A model generated the notes under the pieces. That model did no database searches. It saw nothing but the letters and a program-made list of their open reading frames with translations, and was not told where the DNA came from. From NCBI RefSeq assembly GCF_014170335.1, contig NZ_LZZS01000004.1, positions 682,001 to 746,000 on the forward strand: a DNA stretch of 64,000 nucleotides, in the 5' to 3' direction. This document shows positions 43,971 through 51,758 of this stretch, one piece after another. This DNA comes from Achromobacter sp. UMC46 (GTDB taxonomy: Bacteria; Pseudomonadota; Gammaproteobacteria; Burkholderiales; Burkholderiaceae_B). The position numbers and the translations under genes are program-made. Numbering within the stretch: the stretch's first letter is position 1; each line of letters opens with the position of its first letter.

Positions 43971-44597
43971 ATGCCCGAAGCTTCCCCCGGCCTGGACCGG
44001 CTTCGCCGTTTCATCGCCACCGCGACGCGGCTGGCGGCCCCGGACGCGCTGGCGCAGACGCCCGCCCTGCAGGCCGCCTTTGCCGACCTGGTGCGCCACG
44101 ACGACTGGCTGCCCGAGGCCTGTACCACGCCGCATCCGCAGTACTACCAGCAATTCCTGCTGCACTGCGATCCGCTGGAGCGGTTTTCGCTGGTCAGTTT
44201 CGTCTGGGGGCCGGGCCAGTTCACGCCGGTGCATGACCACGAGGTCTGGGGCTATGTGGGCATGCTGCGCGGCGCCGAAATCAATCAGCGCTACATACGC
44301 CAGCCGGACGGGCGCCTGACCGCCGTTGGCGAGTCCACTACCTTGCAGCCTGGCGACGTCGAGCGCCTGTCGCCCGAAGAGGGCGACATCCATCGCGTAT
44401 CCAACGCCTTCGCTGACCGTGCGTCGATCAGCGTGCACCTGTACGGCGGCAATATCGGCGCGGTGTCGCGGCATGTCTATGATCCCGAGACCGGGCAGGC
44501 GAAGCCGTTCGTGTCCGGCTATTCGTCGCCCAGCCTGCCCAACCTGTGGGACCGTTCCGCTGCCGTGCGCGCCACCATCCCCGGGCTGAAAGCCTGA
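43971..44597 (+). CDS. Cysteine dioxygenase (3-His cupin)
   Basis: This 208-residue cupin is of the bacterial CDO family, a mononuclear iron enzyme oxidising cysteine (or 3-mercaptopropionate in related enzymes). The iron ligands read as His88 and His90 (VHDHEVWG) and His141 (GDIHRV). GGAG precedes the ATG at 43971. Whether it prefers cysteine or another thiol cannot be told. It stands alone between the sirtuin and IclR genes. Confidence 0.9.
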   Translation: MPEASPGLDRLRRFIATATRLAAPDALAQTPALQAAFADLVRHDDWLPEACTTPHPQYYQQFLLHCDPLERFSLVSFVWGPGQFTPVHDHEVWGYVGMLRGAEINQRYIRQPDGRLTAVGESTTLQPGDVERLSPEEGDIHRVSNAFADRASISVHLYGGNIGAVSRHVYDPETGQAKPFVSGYSSPSLPNLWDRSAAVRATIPGLKA

Positions 44598-44601
44598 TCG
44601 C

Positions 44602-44633
44602 CGCCGCCCCGAAAGCGCTGTTCGCGGGCGGCG
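44602..44633 (+). terminator. GC-rich hairpin after the dioxygenase gene
   Basis: CGCCGCCC pairs with GGGCGGCG across a 16-base loop, directly after the dioxygenase stop at 44597. No T-run follows, so it may act as a weak terminator or only protect the 3' end. Confidence 0.4.
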
Positions 44634-44651
44634 TCTCATGCTATGTTCCCG

Positions 44652-44666
44652 TCCTAAATATTAGGA
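44652..44666. promoter_or_regulatory. IclR autoregulatory operator candidate
   Basis: TCCTAAATATTAGGA is a perfect 15-base palindrome ending 9 bases before the IclR start codon. Two further copies, one near-perfect and one with a degenerate right arm, lie in the divergent promoter region at 48057-48071 and 48235-48249. The position suggests repression of its own gene. Confidence 0.75.
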
Positions 44667-44675
44667 AAAAATAAC

Positions 44676-45440
44676 ATGGACAAGACGCTGCTCAAGGGGC
44701 TGATGGTGCTGGAGGCGGTGACCGATGTGGACAATCCGCCGCGCACGATCGATGCGCTGGCCGTGCGGGTCGGCCTGACCCGCAGCAATACGCATCGCAC
44801 CTTGCAAACACTGATCCACGCTGGCTACGTCATCAAAGACGATGACGGCGGCGGCTATCGTGGCGCGGTGCGCTTGTTTGAACTGGCCGCCCGCCAACTG
44901 GCGCAGTTGGATGTGCGCAAACTGGCCGCGCCGTTCATGCGCACGCTGGCGGACCAGACGGGGGAAACCGTGCACCTGTCGGTGCTGGACGGGTTCGATG
45001 TCGTCTACGTCGACAAGATCGACAGCCCGCAGCCGATCCGCGCCTATTCGATGGTGGGCGGGCGGGCGCCCGCGTATGCGGTCGCGACCGGCAAGGCCCT
45101 GCTGGCCTACCAGCCCGACGGCTATGTCGAGCGCTATGCCGAGAAGCTGGTGCGCCACACGCCTTCGACCATCGTGTCCATGGCGCTGTTGAAAGATGAA
45201 CTTCGCAAGATCGCCCGCGCGGGGTACGCCGTGAATCGTGGCGAATGGCGCGAAGGCGTGGGCGGGCTGGCCGTGACGCTGTTCAACAGCCTGGACCAGC
45301 CTGTGGCGGCCGTCGGCATTTCGGGCCCGCTGGACCGCCTGAGCGCCGCTAGGATGAAGCAGTTGGCGCCGGACGTGTCGGCCTGTGCGCAGGCCATCTC
45401 GCAAGGGATGGGCTATCGGCGGGGTTTCCTGGATCAGTAA
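44676..45440 (+). CDS. IclR-family transcriptional regulator
   Basis: This 254-residue regulator has a winged HTH (VRVGLTRSNTHRTLQTLIHAGYV) and an effector domain with VSVLDGFDVVYVDKI-type strands and GYAVNRGEWREGVGGLAV. Its own promoter and the divergent CoA-operon/Bug promoter region 3.4 kb away carry the same TCCTA...TAGGA palindrome. It is therefore the probable controller of the genes between 45.3 and 53.3 kb. Its last 92 bases overlap the 3' end of the convergent FAD-protein gene. Confidence 0.93.
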   Translation: MDKTLLKGLMVLEAVTDVDNPPRTIDALAVRVGLTRSNTHRTLQTLIHAGYVIKDDDGGGYRGAVRLFELAARQLAQLDVRKLAAPFMRTLADQTGETVHLSVLDGFDVVYVDKIDSPQPIRAYSMVGGRAPAYAVATGKALLAYQPDGYVERYAEKLVRHTPSTIVSMALLKDELRKIARAGYAVNRGEWREGVGGLAVTLFNSLDQPVAAVGISGPLDRLSAARMKQLAPDVSACAQAISQGMGYRRGFLDQ

Positions 45441-47010
45441 GCGGCGCCGGGCGCGTCAGCGCGGCGGCGATGCGCTGCGCCTGATCGCGCGCCAATCGCG
45501 CGTTCACGTCCATCGACGTGGTCCAGAAGTAAGTGCCGCCGGCCAGGCTGCCCAAGACGGATAGCTGCGTCAGCACCGCGTCCCGCGCGTCCATCAGGCA
45601 GCCCGTGTCGAAATCCAGCGCCAGGCCGCCGAATGCGTGCGGCCGCGCCAGCCCGTCCTGCAGCAACCCGGCCACCAGCGGATCACGGGTCGCGGCGGCA
45701 TTCACCGAAAAGCTTGTGGCATTGACCAGATAACGGCTGGCGAGCGTCGCGTCGCCTGCGGCGCCGCGCAGGCGCGTATGGAACCGCTGGTCCGCTGGGT
45801 CGTAGCGGGTGTCCACATAGCCCGCGCGCACCTGCAGTTGGCCGCGCTGGAACAGGGCCTGCAGCGTCAGCGCGTTGCGCATGGGAAAGGTGGCGCGCCG
45901 CGCCATCCACAATGCGCGCCATTGCGTCTGGAAGCGGCTGCGCTGCGCATCGGGCATCAAATGCCAGATCTGGTCGACCGCGGCGTTGGTGGCGGCGGCC
46001 ACGGCCTGCCAGGGGCGGGCGGCTTGCGAGGAACGGCGGATCTCTTCATCCAGCGCCGTTCGCGCATCCGCCTCCAGGCCCAGCACGTCGTCCGCGTCCA
46101 ACGGGCCGCCCATGGCCTGGACTTCGTCTTTCAGCGCTTGCGTGATCACCTCTACCGATAGCGCGCCGCCGTGGCGTGCGGCCAACAGCAAGGCGCCGTC
46201 GCGGGTCAGGTGGCGCAGCGACTTGGGCGCCTGATTGTGGGGGCTGCGCACGGAAGGCAATCGGCCGTTGCGCGACACGCACAGGATGGGGCCGCGGTGG
46301 CCGGACTGCTGCAAGGCGGCGATGGCGTCCACCGCGCTGAGGCTGGTGCCCACCACGCACACCGACGCGTCCGGGTCGATCTCGCCCGCCAGCGCGGAGA
46401 CGGGGTAGGGGCTGTTGAAGTAGCCCGGCGCGCCCTCCAGATGCGGAAAGGCCTGCGACGGCAGGTTGCCGTTGCACAGCACCGCGTGGCGCGCAATCCA
46501 CGATGCGCCCTGTTCGGGCGTCACGGCTATCGCACCATCCTGTCGCAGTGCCAGGTGCCGCACCCGGCATTGCTCGTGCACGAGCGTGACGCCCAGCGAA
46601 AGCGCCAGCTCGCGGCAACGCGCATGCACGGCGCGCAGATAGGCGCCGAACAGCGGGCGCGGAAGGAAGTCCGAGGGGGCGACCACGTCGACGCCGTACC
46701 CGCGTAACCAGGCGGGATCCTGCCCGCGCAGCCAATCCACGAAGTCCATCCGCTGATCGGCCCGCGCGGACATGTTGCCCGCCGGGATGTTGAGCAGATT
46801 GCTGGGCAGGTCTTCCTGGTAGGCGCCGCCCGGCCCGGGTTCAGCCTGCGGTTCGAACAGGGCGACGCGCAACGGGCGGGATGCCCGCTCGCCGCCGGCA
46901 GCTTCCAAGGCCAGCAGGAACTGGTACAGGAGGCTGACGGCGACCGAGCCGCCGCCCACGATGGCCAGATCCGCGGCCGACGGCAGGGGTAAACGGGAGG
47001 CGGGCATCAT
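45349..47010 (-). CDS. FAD/NAD(P)-binding protein (HdrA/FAD-NAD-binding PF13454 type)
   Basis: This 553-residue protein has the dinucleotide motif LAIVGGGSVAVSLLYQ at residues 13-28. Further marks are GGAYQEDLPSNLLNIPAGNMSARAD, CVVGTSLSAVDAIAALQ (a second nucleotide-site motif) and a C-terminal FWTTSMDVNARLARDQAQRIA. The family resembles uncharacterised flavoproteins related to HpnW/lysine-hydroxylase-type enzymes; the reaction is unknown. The start overlaps the Bug stop (ATGA at 47007-47010). The last 30 or so residues are Pro/Ala-rich and lie opposite the IclR 3' end. Confidence 0.8.
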   Translation of the reverse strand: MMPASRLPLPSAADLAIVGGGSVAVSLLYQFLLALEAAGGERASRPLRVALFEPQAEPGPGGAYQEDLPSNLLNIPAGNMSARADQRMDFVDWLRGQDPAWLRGYGVDVVAPSDFLPRPLFGAYLRAVHARCRELALSLGVTLVHEQCRVRHLALRQDGAIAVTPEQGASWIARHAVLCNGNLPSQAFPHLEGAPGYFNSPYPVSALAGEIDPDASVCVVGTSLSAVDAIAALQQSGHRGPILCVSRNGRLPSVRSPHNQAPKSLRHLTRDGALLLAARHGGALSVEVITQALKDEVQAMGGPLDADDVLGLEADARTALDEEIRRSSQAARPWQAVAAATNAAVDQIWHLMPDAQRSRFQTQWRALWMARRATFPMRNALTLQALFQRGQLQVRAGYVDTRYDPADQRFHTRLRGAAGDATLASRYLVNATSFSVNAAATRDPLVAGLLQDGLARPHAFGGLALDFDTGCLMDARDAVLTQLSVLGSLAGGTYFWTTSMDVNARLARDQAQRIAAALTRPAPLTDPGNPADSPSLARWPAHRPTRPAPTASS

Positions 47011-47972
47011 TTGGCGGCCGACATGCGCACCACTTCCGCCCAGCGGGCCACTTCCTGCTTCAGCACGCGGCTGGTGTCGGCGGGCGACGTCGCCACGGCA
47101 TCGGCGCCAAGCTTCAAGGCGGCTTGCTGCACCGAGGCCATCGCGGCGGCCTTCTGCATGCCGGCCGACAATTTTTCGACGACAGCGGGCGGCGTGCCGG
47201 CGGGCGCCAGCAGCGCATAGGCAGTGGCGACCGAATAGTCCTTCACGCCTTGCTCCATTAACGTCGGCAGGTCGGGCAGGGCAGTGGCGCGCGTGGCCGT
47301 GGTCACCCCCAGCAACCGGATCTTGCCGCTGGCGACTTGCGGCAGCAGGGCGGGCAGCGTTTCGATCACCATGTCGATCTGGCCGCCCAGCAAGTCGGTG
47401 ATGGCCGGGCCGCTGCCGCGGTAGGGCACATGCATGAGGCGGGTGCCCGTCACCACCTGGAACAGTTCGCCCGCCATGTGTTGCGATGTGCCGGGGCCGG
47501 CCGATCCGAACGTGATGGTGCCGGGCTTGCTCTTGGCCAGCGCGATCAGTTCCTGCACGTTCGTGGCGGGCACTTTGCTGTTCACCGCGACCGCCATTGG
47601 CATGCTGGTCGCCATCGATACGCCGACAAACGCGGTGGCGAAGTCGTAGCCGGGCTTGTCGGGCATGGCGGCATGGATCGCGTGGCTGCCCACCGCGCCC
47701 ATCAGCAGCGTGTATCCGTCGGGAGCCGATTTGGCGACATACTCCGCGCCGATCTCTCCGCCTGCCCCCGCCTTGTTCTCGACCACCACGCCTTGTCCCA
47801 GGAAATCGCCCAGGTGCTGCGCATAGATGCGCGCGGCGGCATCCGTGGCGCCGCCCGGCGGGAACGGCACGACCATGCGAACGGGTTTCGAGGGCCAGGT
47901 CTGAGCGGGGGCGGGACCGGCGGCCAGCGCCAGGACGGCGCCGGCGAGGGCAATGCGCCACGTTTGCTTCAT
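47007..47972 (-). CDS. Bug/TctC-family tripartite tricarboxylate receptor
   Basis: This 321-residue periplasmic receptor has signal peptide IALAGAVLALAAGPAPAQ. The pocket motifs are WPSKPVRMVVPFPPGGATDAAAR, VENKAGAGGEIGAEYV and HVPYRGSGPAITDLLGG. The start at 47972 has AGGAGA upstream. It is coupled by a 4-base overlap to the FAD protein and divergent from the CoA operon. It probably supplies the acid that the AMP ligase at 51759-53261 activates. Confidence 0.94.
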   Translation of the reverse strand: MKQTWRIALAGAVLALAAGPAPAQTWPSKPVRMVVPFPPGGATDAAARIYAQHLGDFLGQGVVVENKAGAGGEIGAEYVAKSAPDGYTLLMGAVGSHAIHAAMPDKPGYDFATAFVGVSMATSMPMAVAVNSKVPATNVQELIALAKSKPGTITFGSAGPGTSQHMAGELFQVVTGTRLMHVPYRGSGPAITDLLGGQIDMVIETLPALLPQVASGKIRLLGVTTATRATALPDLPTLMEQGVKDYSVATAYALLAPAGTPPAVVEKLSAGMQKAAAMASVQQAALKLGADAVATSPADTSRVLKQEVARWAEVVRMSAAK

Positions 47973-48056
47973 GGGAGTCTCCTTGGTGGGGCGGGTCGTC
48001 ATGCACGGGCGCCCGCGGTTGCGGTCGTTAGTGGTGCTGCGGCCCTTTTCTATAAA

Positions 48057-48071
48057 TCCTAATATATAGGA
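48057..48071. promoter_or_regulatory. IclR operator candidate (Bug side)
   Basis: TCCTAATATATAGGA shares the TCCTA/TAGGA arms with the palindrome before the IclR gene. It lies 85 bases upstream of the Bug start codon, in a position to control the minus-strand transcript. Confidence 0.7.
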
Positions 48072-48234
48072 CTCGTGTTCCAATAAATGGTTTACGTAGA
48101 ATTCCACACGGTGATATGCTGGTCAACAATTAAGCGCATTCCCTAGGGATTGCACTAGGAAACAAGAGCAGAAGCCACAAATCCGCCTGGCATGATGCCA
48201 TTCCGGAAGGCGTGCACTTATAATATTTTTTGCA

Positions 48235-48249
48235 TCCTAAATATTGAAT
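48235..48249. promoter_or_regulatory. IclR operator candidate (CoA operon side)
   Basis: TCCTAAATATTGAAT matches the first 11 bases of the autoregulatory palindrome exactly; the right arm is degenerate. It lies just after the TATAAT box at 48219-48224 and 22 bases before the first CoA-operon start codon, so binding would block transcription. Confidence 0.6.
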
Positions 48250-48270
48250 TTTCATAACGAGAGGTCAGAC

Positions 48271-49440
48271 ATGACACCCAGTTCGGCGCTTGCCGGCATC
48301 ACGGTGCTGGAGATTTGCAATGTCGCGGCGGGACCGTTTTGCGGCATGTTGTTGGCGGATATGGGCGCCGACGTGATCAAGGTCGAGCACCCCGAGGGCG
48401 GCGACACGCTGCGCAGCTGGCCGCCGATTTCCGACGGCTACAGCGAGAACTTCGCATCGCTGAACCGCAACAAGAAATCGGTGACGCTGAACTTGAAGGA
48501 TCCCGCCGATCTGGCGCTGGCGCGCGAATTGGCGCTGACCGCAGACGTATTGATCGAAAACAACCGGCCAGGCGTGATGGACCGCCTGGGGCTGGGCTAT
48601 GCGCAACTGCGCGAGGCCAATCCCAAACTGGTCTATTGCTCGATCTCGGCCTACGGCCAGTCGGGCCCGCGTTCGCAGGAAGGCGGTTTCGATCTGACCA
48701 TCCAGGCCATGAGCGGCATCATGAGCGTCACGGGCGAAGCGGGCGGTGAACCCGTGAAATGCGGCGTGCCCGTGGCCGATTTCTCGGCGGGCCTGTATGG
48801 CGCGTTCGCCATCGCGTCCGCCTTGCGCGCGGCGCAGGCCAGCGGGCAGGGCACGCACATCGATGTGCCGATGCTGGGCGCCACCCTGGGCATCGCCGCC
48901 TTGCAGACGTCCGAGTTCTTCGGCAGCGGCAAGGACCCGGTCAAGCTCGGGTCCGCGCATCCGCGTAATGCGCCGTACCAGGCGTTCCGCTGCCGGGGCG
49001 GCTACTTCGGCATGGCGGCCGGCAACCAGGCGCTGTGGAAGGCCGTATGCGCGACGGTGGGCCGCGAAGACTTGCTGGCCGATCCGCGCTTTACCGATAC
49101 CAGCGCCCGCGCCCGCAACCAGACGGCGTTGCGCGACATCCTCGAAGCCATCTTCGCCGCCGATGACGCGCAGACCTGGCTGGCCCGGTTCCGCGCCGCC
49201 GGCGTGCCTTGCGCCCCGATCAATACCTATTCCGAAGTGCTGGCGGACCCGCAGGTGGAACACATGGGCTGGGTGCAGCCGGTGGAGCTGCCCAATGGCG
49301 TGCAGACCCGTACCTTTGGCCTGCCGGTGCGGTTCGACGGGCAGACCACGGCGCTGCGCCTGCGACCGCCTGCGCTGGGCGAGCACAACGACGAGGTGCT
49401 TGGCGCCCTGCGCGGCGCCAAGAAAGGAGTGACGGCATGA
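48271..49440 (+). CDS. Family III CoA-transferase (CaiB/BaiF)
   Basis: This 389-residue enzyme moves CoA between carboxylic acids. The family opening is ITVLEICNVAAGPFCGMLLADMGADVIKVE, and the catalytic Asp is at about 170 (VPVADFSAG). AGAGGTC precedes the ATG at 48271. It is the first gene of a five-gene operon and overlaps the crotonase-like gene by ATGA. The acid is unknown; the nearby Bug receptor and AMP ligase point to uptake and activation of an exogenous carboxylate. Confidence 0.93.
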   Translation: MTPSSALAGITVLEICNVAAGPFCGMLLADMGADVIKVEHPEGGDTLRSWPPISDGYSENFASLNRNKKSVTLNLKDPADLALARELALTADVLIENNRPGVMDRLGLGYAQLREANPKLVYCSISAYGQSGPRSQEGGFDLTIQAMSGIMSVTGEAGGEPVKCGVPVADFSAGLYGAFAIASALRAAQASGQGTHIDVPMLGATLGIAALQTSEFFGSGKDPVKLGSAHPRNAPYQAFRCRGGYFGMAAGNQALWKAVCATVGREDLLADPRFTDTSARARNQTALRDILEAIFAADDAQTWLARFRAAGVPCAPINTYSEVLADPQVEHMGWVQPVELPNGVQTRTFGLPVRFDGQTTALRLRPPALGEHNDEVLGALRGAKKGVTA

Positions 49441-50159
49441 GCGGCGTTCTGCACATCGACAAGCAGGGCGCGCGACACGTGTTGACGCTGGCTCGCCCCG
49501 AGAAGATGAACGCGCTGTCCGCTGAATTGGTCGAGGCCCTGATTGCCGCGCTGGACGCAGCCGAGGCGCAAGGCGCCAAGCTGATCGTGTTGAAGGGCGA
49601 GGGCAAGAATCTCAGCGCCGGCTTCGACTTCGGCGATTGGCAGGCGCAAAGCGAGGGAGACCTGTTGCTGCGCTTCGTGCGCGTCGAGACCTTGCTGCAA
49701 CGTCTGGCGGCCTCCCCCTGCCTGACGGTGGCGTTGGCGCACGGGCGCAACTTCGGCGCGGGCGTCGACCTGTTCGGCGCCTGCAAATGGCGCATCAGCG
49801 CGCCCGACGCCACGTTCCGCATGCCGGGCCTGAAGTTCGGCCTGGTGCTGGGCACGCGCCGCTTCGCCGCGCTGGTGGGCGCCGAACGCGCCCGAGCGGT
49901 ACTCGAGCAGGCCGCGACGTTCAGTGCGGAAGAGGCCTTGCGCGACGGCTTCGCCAGCCGGCTTGCCACGGTGCAGGAGTGGCCTGGCATCGAGCAGCAG
50001 GCGGTGGACACGGCGGACGCGTTGACCGACGCCAGCCGCATCCAGCTATATGCGGCGTTGTCGCTTGAGACACCCGACGCCGACCTGGCGCGTCTGGTGC
50101 GTTCGGCGGCCGAGCCGGGATTGAAGGACCGCGTAGCCGCCTATCTGCAGGCGCGCTAG
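49437..50159 (+). CDS. Enoyl-CoA hydratase/isomerase (crotonase) family protein
   Basis: This 240-residue crotonase-fold protein has ARPEKMNALSAELVEAL and the oxyanion-hole segments NLSAGFDF and NFGAGVDLFGA. Where hydratases have their two catalytic glutamates it reads GAGVDLFGA and MPGLKFG, so neither glutamate is visible. It may therefore act as an isomerase, hydrolase or lyase, or use another residue. It overlaps the CaiB gene by 4 bases and precedes the CoA-transferase pair by 29 bases. Confidence 0.88.
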   Translation: MSGVLHIDKQGARHVLTLARPEKMNALSAELVEALIAALDAAEAQGAKLIVLKGEGKNLSAGFDFGDWQAQSEGDLLLRFVRVETLLQRLAASPCLTVALAHGRNFGAGVDLFGACKWRISAPDATFRMPGLKFGLVLGTRRFAALVGAERARAVLEQAATFSAEEALRDGFASRLATVQEWPGIEQQAVDTADALTDASRIQLYAALSLETPDADLARLVRSAAEPGLKDRVAAYLQAR

Positions 50160-50188
50160 GCCACCAAGAATCAGCAGGGAGGAAGACA

Positions 50189-51022
50189 ATGGCTTCGGGT
50201 TTCAATCAAAAGAACAAGCAGCGCACGGTGGTGGAACTGGCGGCGCTGGTGCCGGACGGCGCATCCATTGCGCTGGGCGGCAGCTTTCTGCACCGCGGGC
50301 CGTTCGCGTTCGTGCGCGAACTGATCCGTCAGGGCAAGCGGGATCTGGAACTGATCAAGCAGTCGCCCGGGTACGACGTGGACATCCTGTGCCGCGCCGG
50401 CGTGCTGCGCCGCGTCCGCGCGGGCATCGTGGCGATGGAGGGCAACTTCGGCCTGGCGCCGTGGTACCGGCGCGCGGTGGAGCGCCGCGAGATCGAATTG
50501 GAAGAGCACGCCTGCGCCAGCCTGACGGCCGGGCTGCGGGCGGCGGCGTTCGGCGTGCCGTTCCAGCCTTGCGGCGGGCTGCATGGCAGCGGCCTGCCGG
50601 CGCTGAATGGCTGGGCGTGCCTGGACGACCCCTACGGCAGCGGGCAGAAGACCTATGTCATTCCGGCGATCCGCCCGGACTTCGCCGTGATCCAGGCATC
50701 CGAAGTGGACGCGCTGGGCAACGTGCGCGTGCATGGCACGGCGCACTGGGACCGCATCATGTCGCGCGCAGCCGGCAGCGTGCTGGTGGTAGCCGAAAAA
50801 GTGGTGGACAGCACGGTGTTCGAAGCGCAGCCGGAATCCACGCTGGTGCCGTACTTCATGGTGCAGGCCTACGCGGTGGCTCCGGGCAGCGCCTGGCCCG
50901 GGTCGTGTTGGCCCGACTACGCCATCGACTATCCGGCCGTGGAGGCCTATATGGACAAGAACAGCGATCTGCAAGCGCACCTGGCCGCGGCGCCCGAAGC
51001 GCAGGGGGGGAATCATGGCTGA
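50189..51022 (+). CDS. CoA-transferase family I subunit A (GctA/IpdA-like)
   Basis: This 277-residue subunit has GASIALGGSFLHRGPFAFVRELIRQGKRDLELI at the N-terminus and FVIQ-type core strands (FAVIQASEVDALGNVRVHGTAHWD). The ELEEH segment aligns, from memory, with the region of IpdA that holds its catalytic Glu. GGAGGA lies upstream. It overlaps the beta-subunit gene by 8 bases, as normal for such heteromers. Confidence 0.87.
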   Translation: MASGFNQKNKQRTVVELAALVPDGASIALGGSFLHRGPFAFVRELIRQGKRDLELIKQSPGYDVDILCRAGVLRRVRAGIVAMEGNFGLAPWYRRAVERREIELEEHACASLTAGLRAAAFGVPFQPCGGLHGSGLPALNGWACLDDPYGSGQKTYVIPAIRPDFAVIQASEVDALGNVRVHGTAHWDRIMSRAAGSVLVVAEKVVDSTVFEAQPESTLVPYFMVQAYAVAPGSAWPGSCWPDYAIDYPAVEAYMDKNSDLQAHLAAAPEAQGGNHG

Positions 51023-51749
51023 GCAATGGTCGGGCTTTTCATACATCGTCACGAATCTGGCGCGCTTCATCCGCCCCGACGAGATCACGTTCAGCGGCGT
51101 CAATTCCACGATGCCGATGCTGGCGTGCCTGCTGGCCAAACGCGCCTACGACTGGGACTTCGTCTACATCAACGTGGCGGGCGGCGTGAATCCGCGTCCT
51201 TCGCACATTCCGATATCCAGCTCGGATCCGGTGCTGGCCGAGCATACGGCGTCTATTTTCTCGAACGAGGATTTCTACGACCTGTGCACGCGCGGCCGCA
51301 TGGACCTGACCTTCCTGGGGGCCGCGCAGATCGACGGCGCCGGCTGCGCCAACAATTCCTGCATCGGCGATTGGCATGAACCCAAGGTGCGCCTGCCCGG
51401 CGGCGGCGGCGGGGCGGTGATGCTGCCTACTGCCCGCCGGGCCTGCACCTGGCGCACGGAACACTCGCGCCGCACGTTCGTGCAGAAACTGGATTTCATG
51501 ACGTCCTGGGGCGGCTTCCATGGCGTGGTGACGCCGATCGCCGTGTTCGTGAAGCGCGACGGCAAGCTGGCCTTGCAGTCGTGGCACCCGGAGTCCAGCC
51601 TGTCTGAAGTGCGCGAACGCACGGGCTTCGAATTCGATGCGACGGGCGCCGCGCCGTCCGCACCGCCCACGGCCGCCGAAGCCCGCGCGCTGCGCGAGCT
51701 GGATGCGGACGGGCAATTCGAATGCGACGCCGCCGTCGCGCTGCGCTAG
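51015..51749 (+). CDS. CoA-transferase family I subunit B (GctB/IpdB-like)
   Basis: This 244-residue beta subunit has GVNSTMPMLACLLAKR, LGAAQIDGAGCANNSCIGDW and KLDFMTSWGGFHG, all close to GctB and IpdB segments. GctB carries its catalytic Glu in the strand IIVESG; the matching strand here reads YINVAGG, with no Glu. That resembles IpdB, part of a ring-opening hydrolase rather than a transferase. The alignment is from memory. The AMP ligase gene starts 9 bases downstream. Confidence 0.87.
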   Translation: MAEQWSGFSYIVTNLARFIRPDEITFSGVNSTMPMLACLLAKRAYDWDFVYINVAGGVNPRPSHIPISSSDPVLAEHTASIFSNEDFYDLCTRGRMDLTFLGAAQIDGAGCANNSCIGDWHEPKVRLPGGGGGAVMLPTARRACTWRTEHSRRTFVQKLDFMTSWGGFHGVVTPIAVFVKRDGKLALQSWHPESSLSEVRERTGFEFDATGAAPSAPPTAAEARALRELDADGQFECDAAVALR

Positions 51750-51758
51750 GGGACCGCC

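Larger units (their letters stand above)
47973..48270. promoter_or_regulatory. Divergent control region between Bug gene and CoA operon
   Basis: This region of about 300 bases is markedly AT-rich. It holds two IclR-type palindromes (48057-48071 and 48235-48249), a TATAAT box at 48219-48224 facing the CoA operon, and an extra inverted motif around TCCCTAGGGA (48140-48149) followed by CTAGGAA (48155-48161). The -35 of the plus-strand promoter is poor, so activation may be needed. No gene is seen here. Confidence 0.65.

Noticed and set aside
44640-45348. Upstream extension of the sirtuin gene and other long frames around 43-45 kb
   Set aside because: The sirtuin starts at 43802 with family-standard length; the open frame beyond it overlaps the dioxygenase gene on the other strand and is not protein-like.
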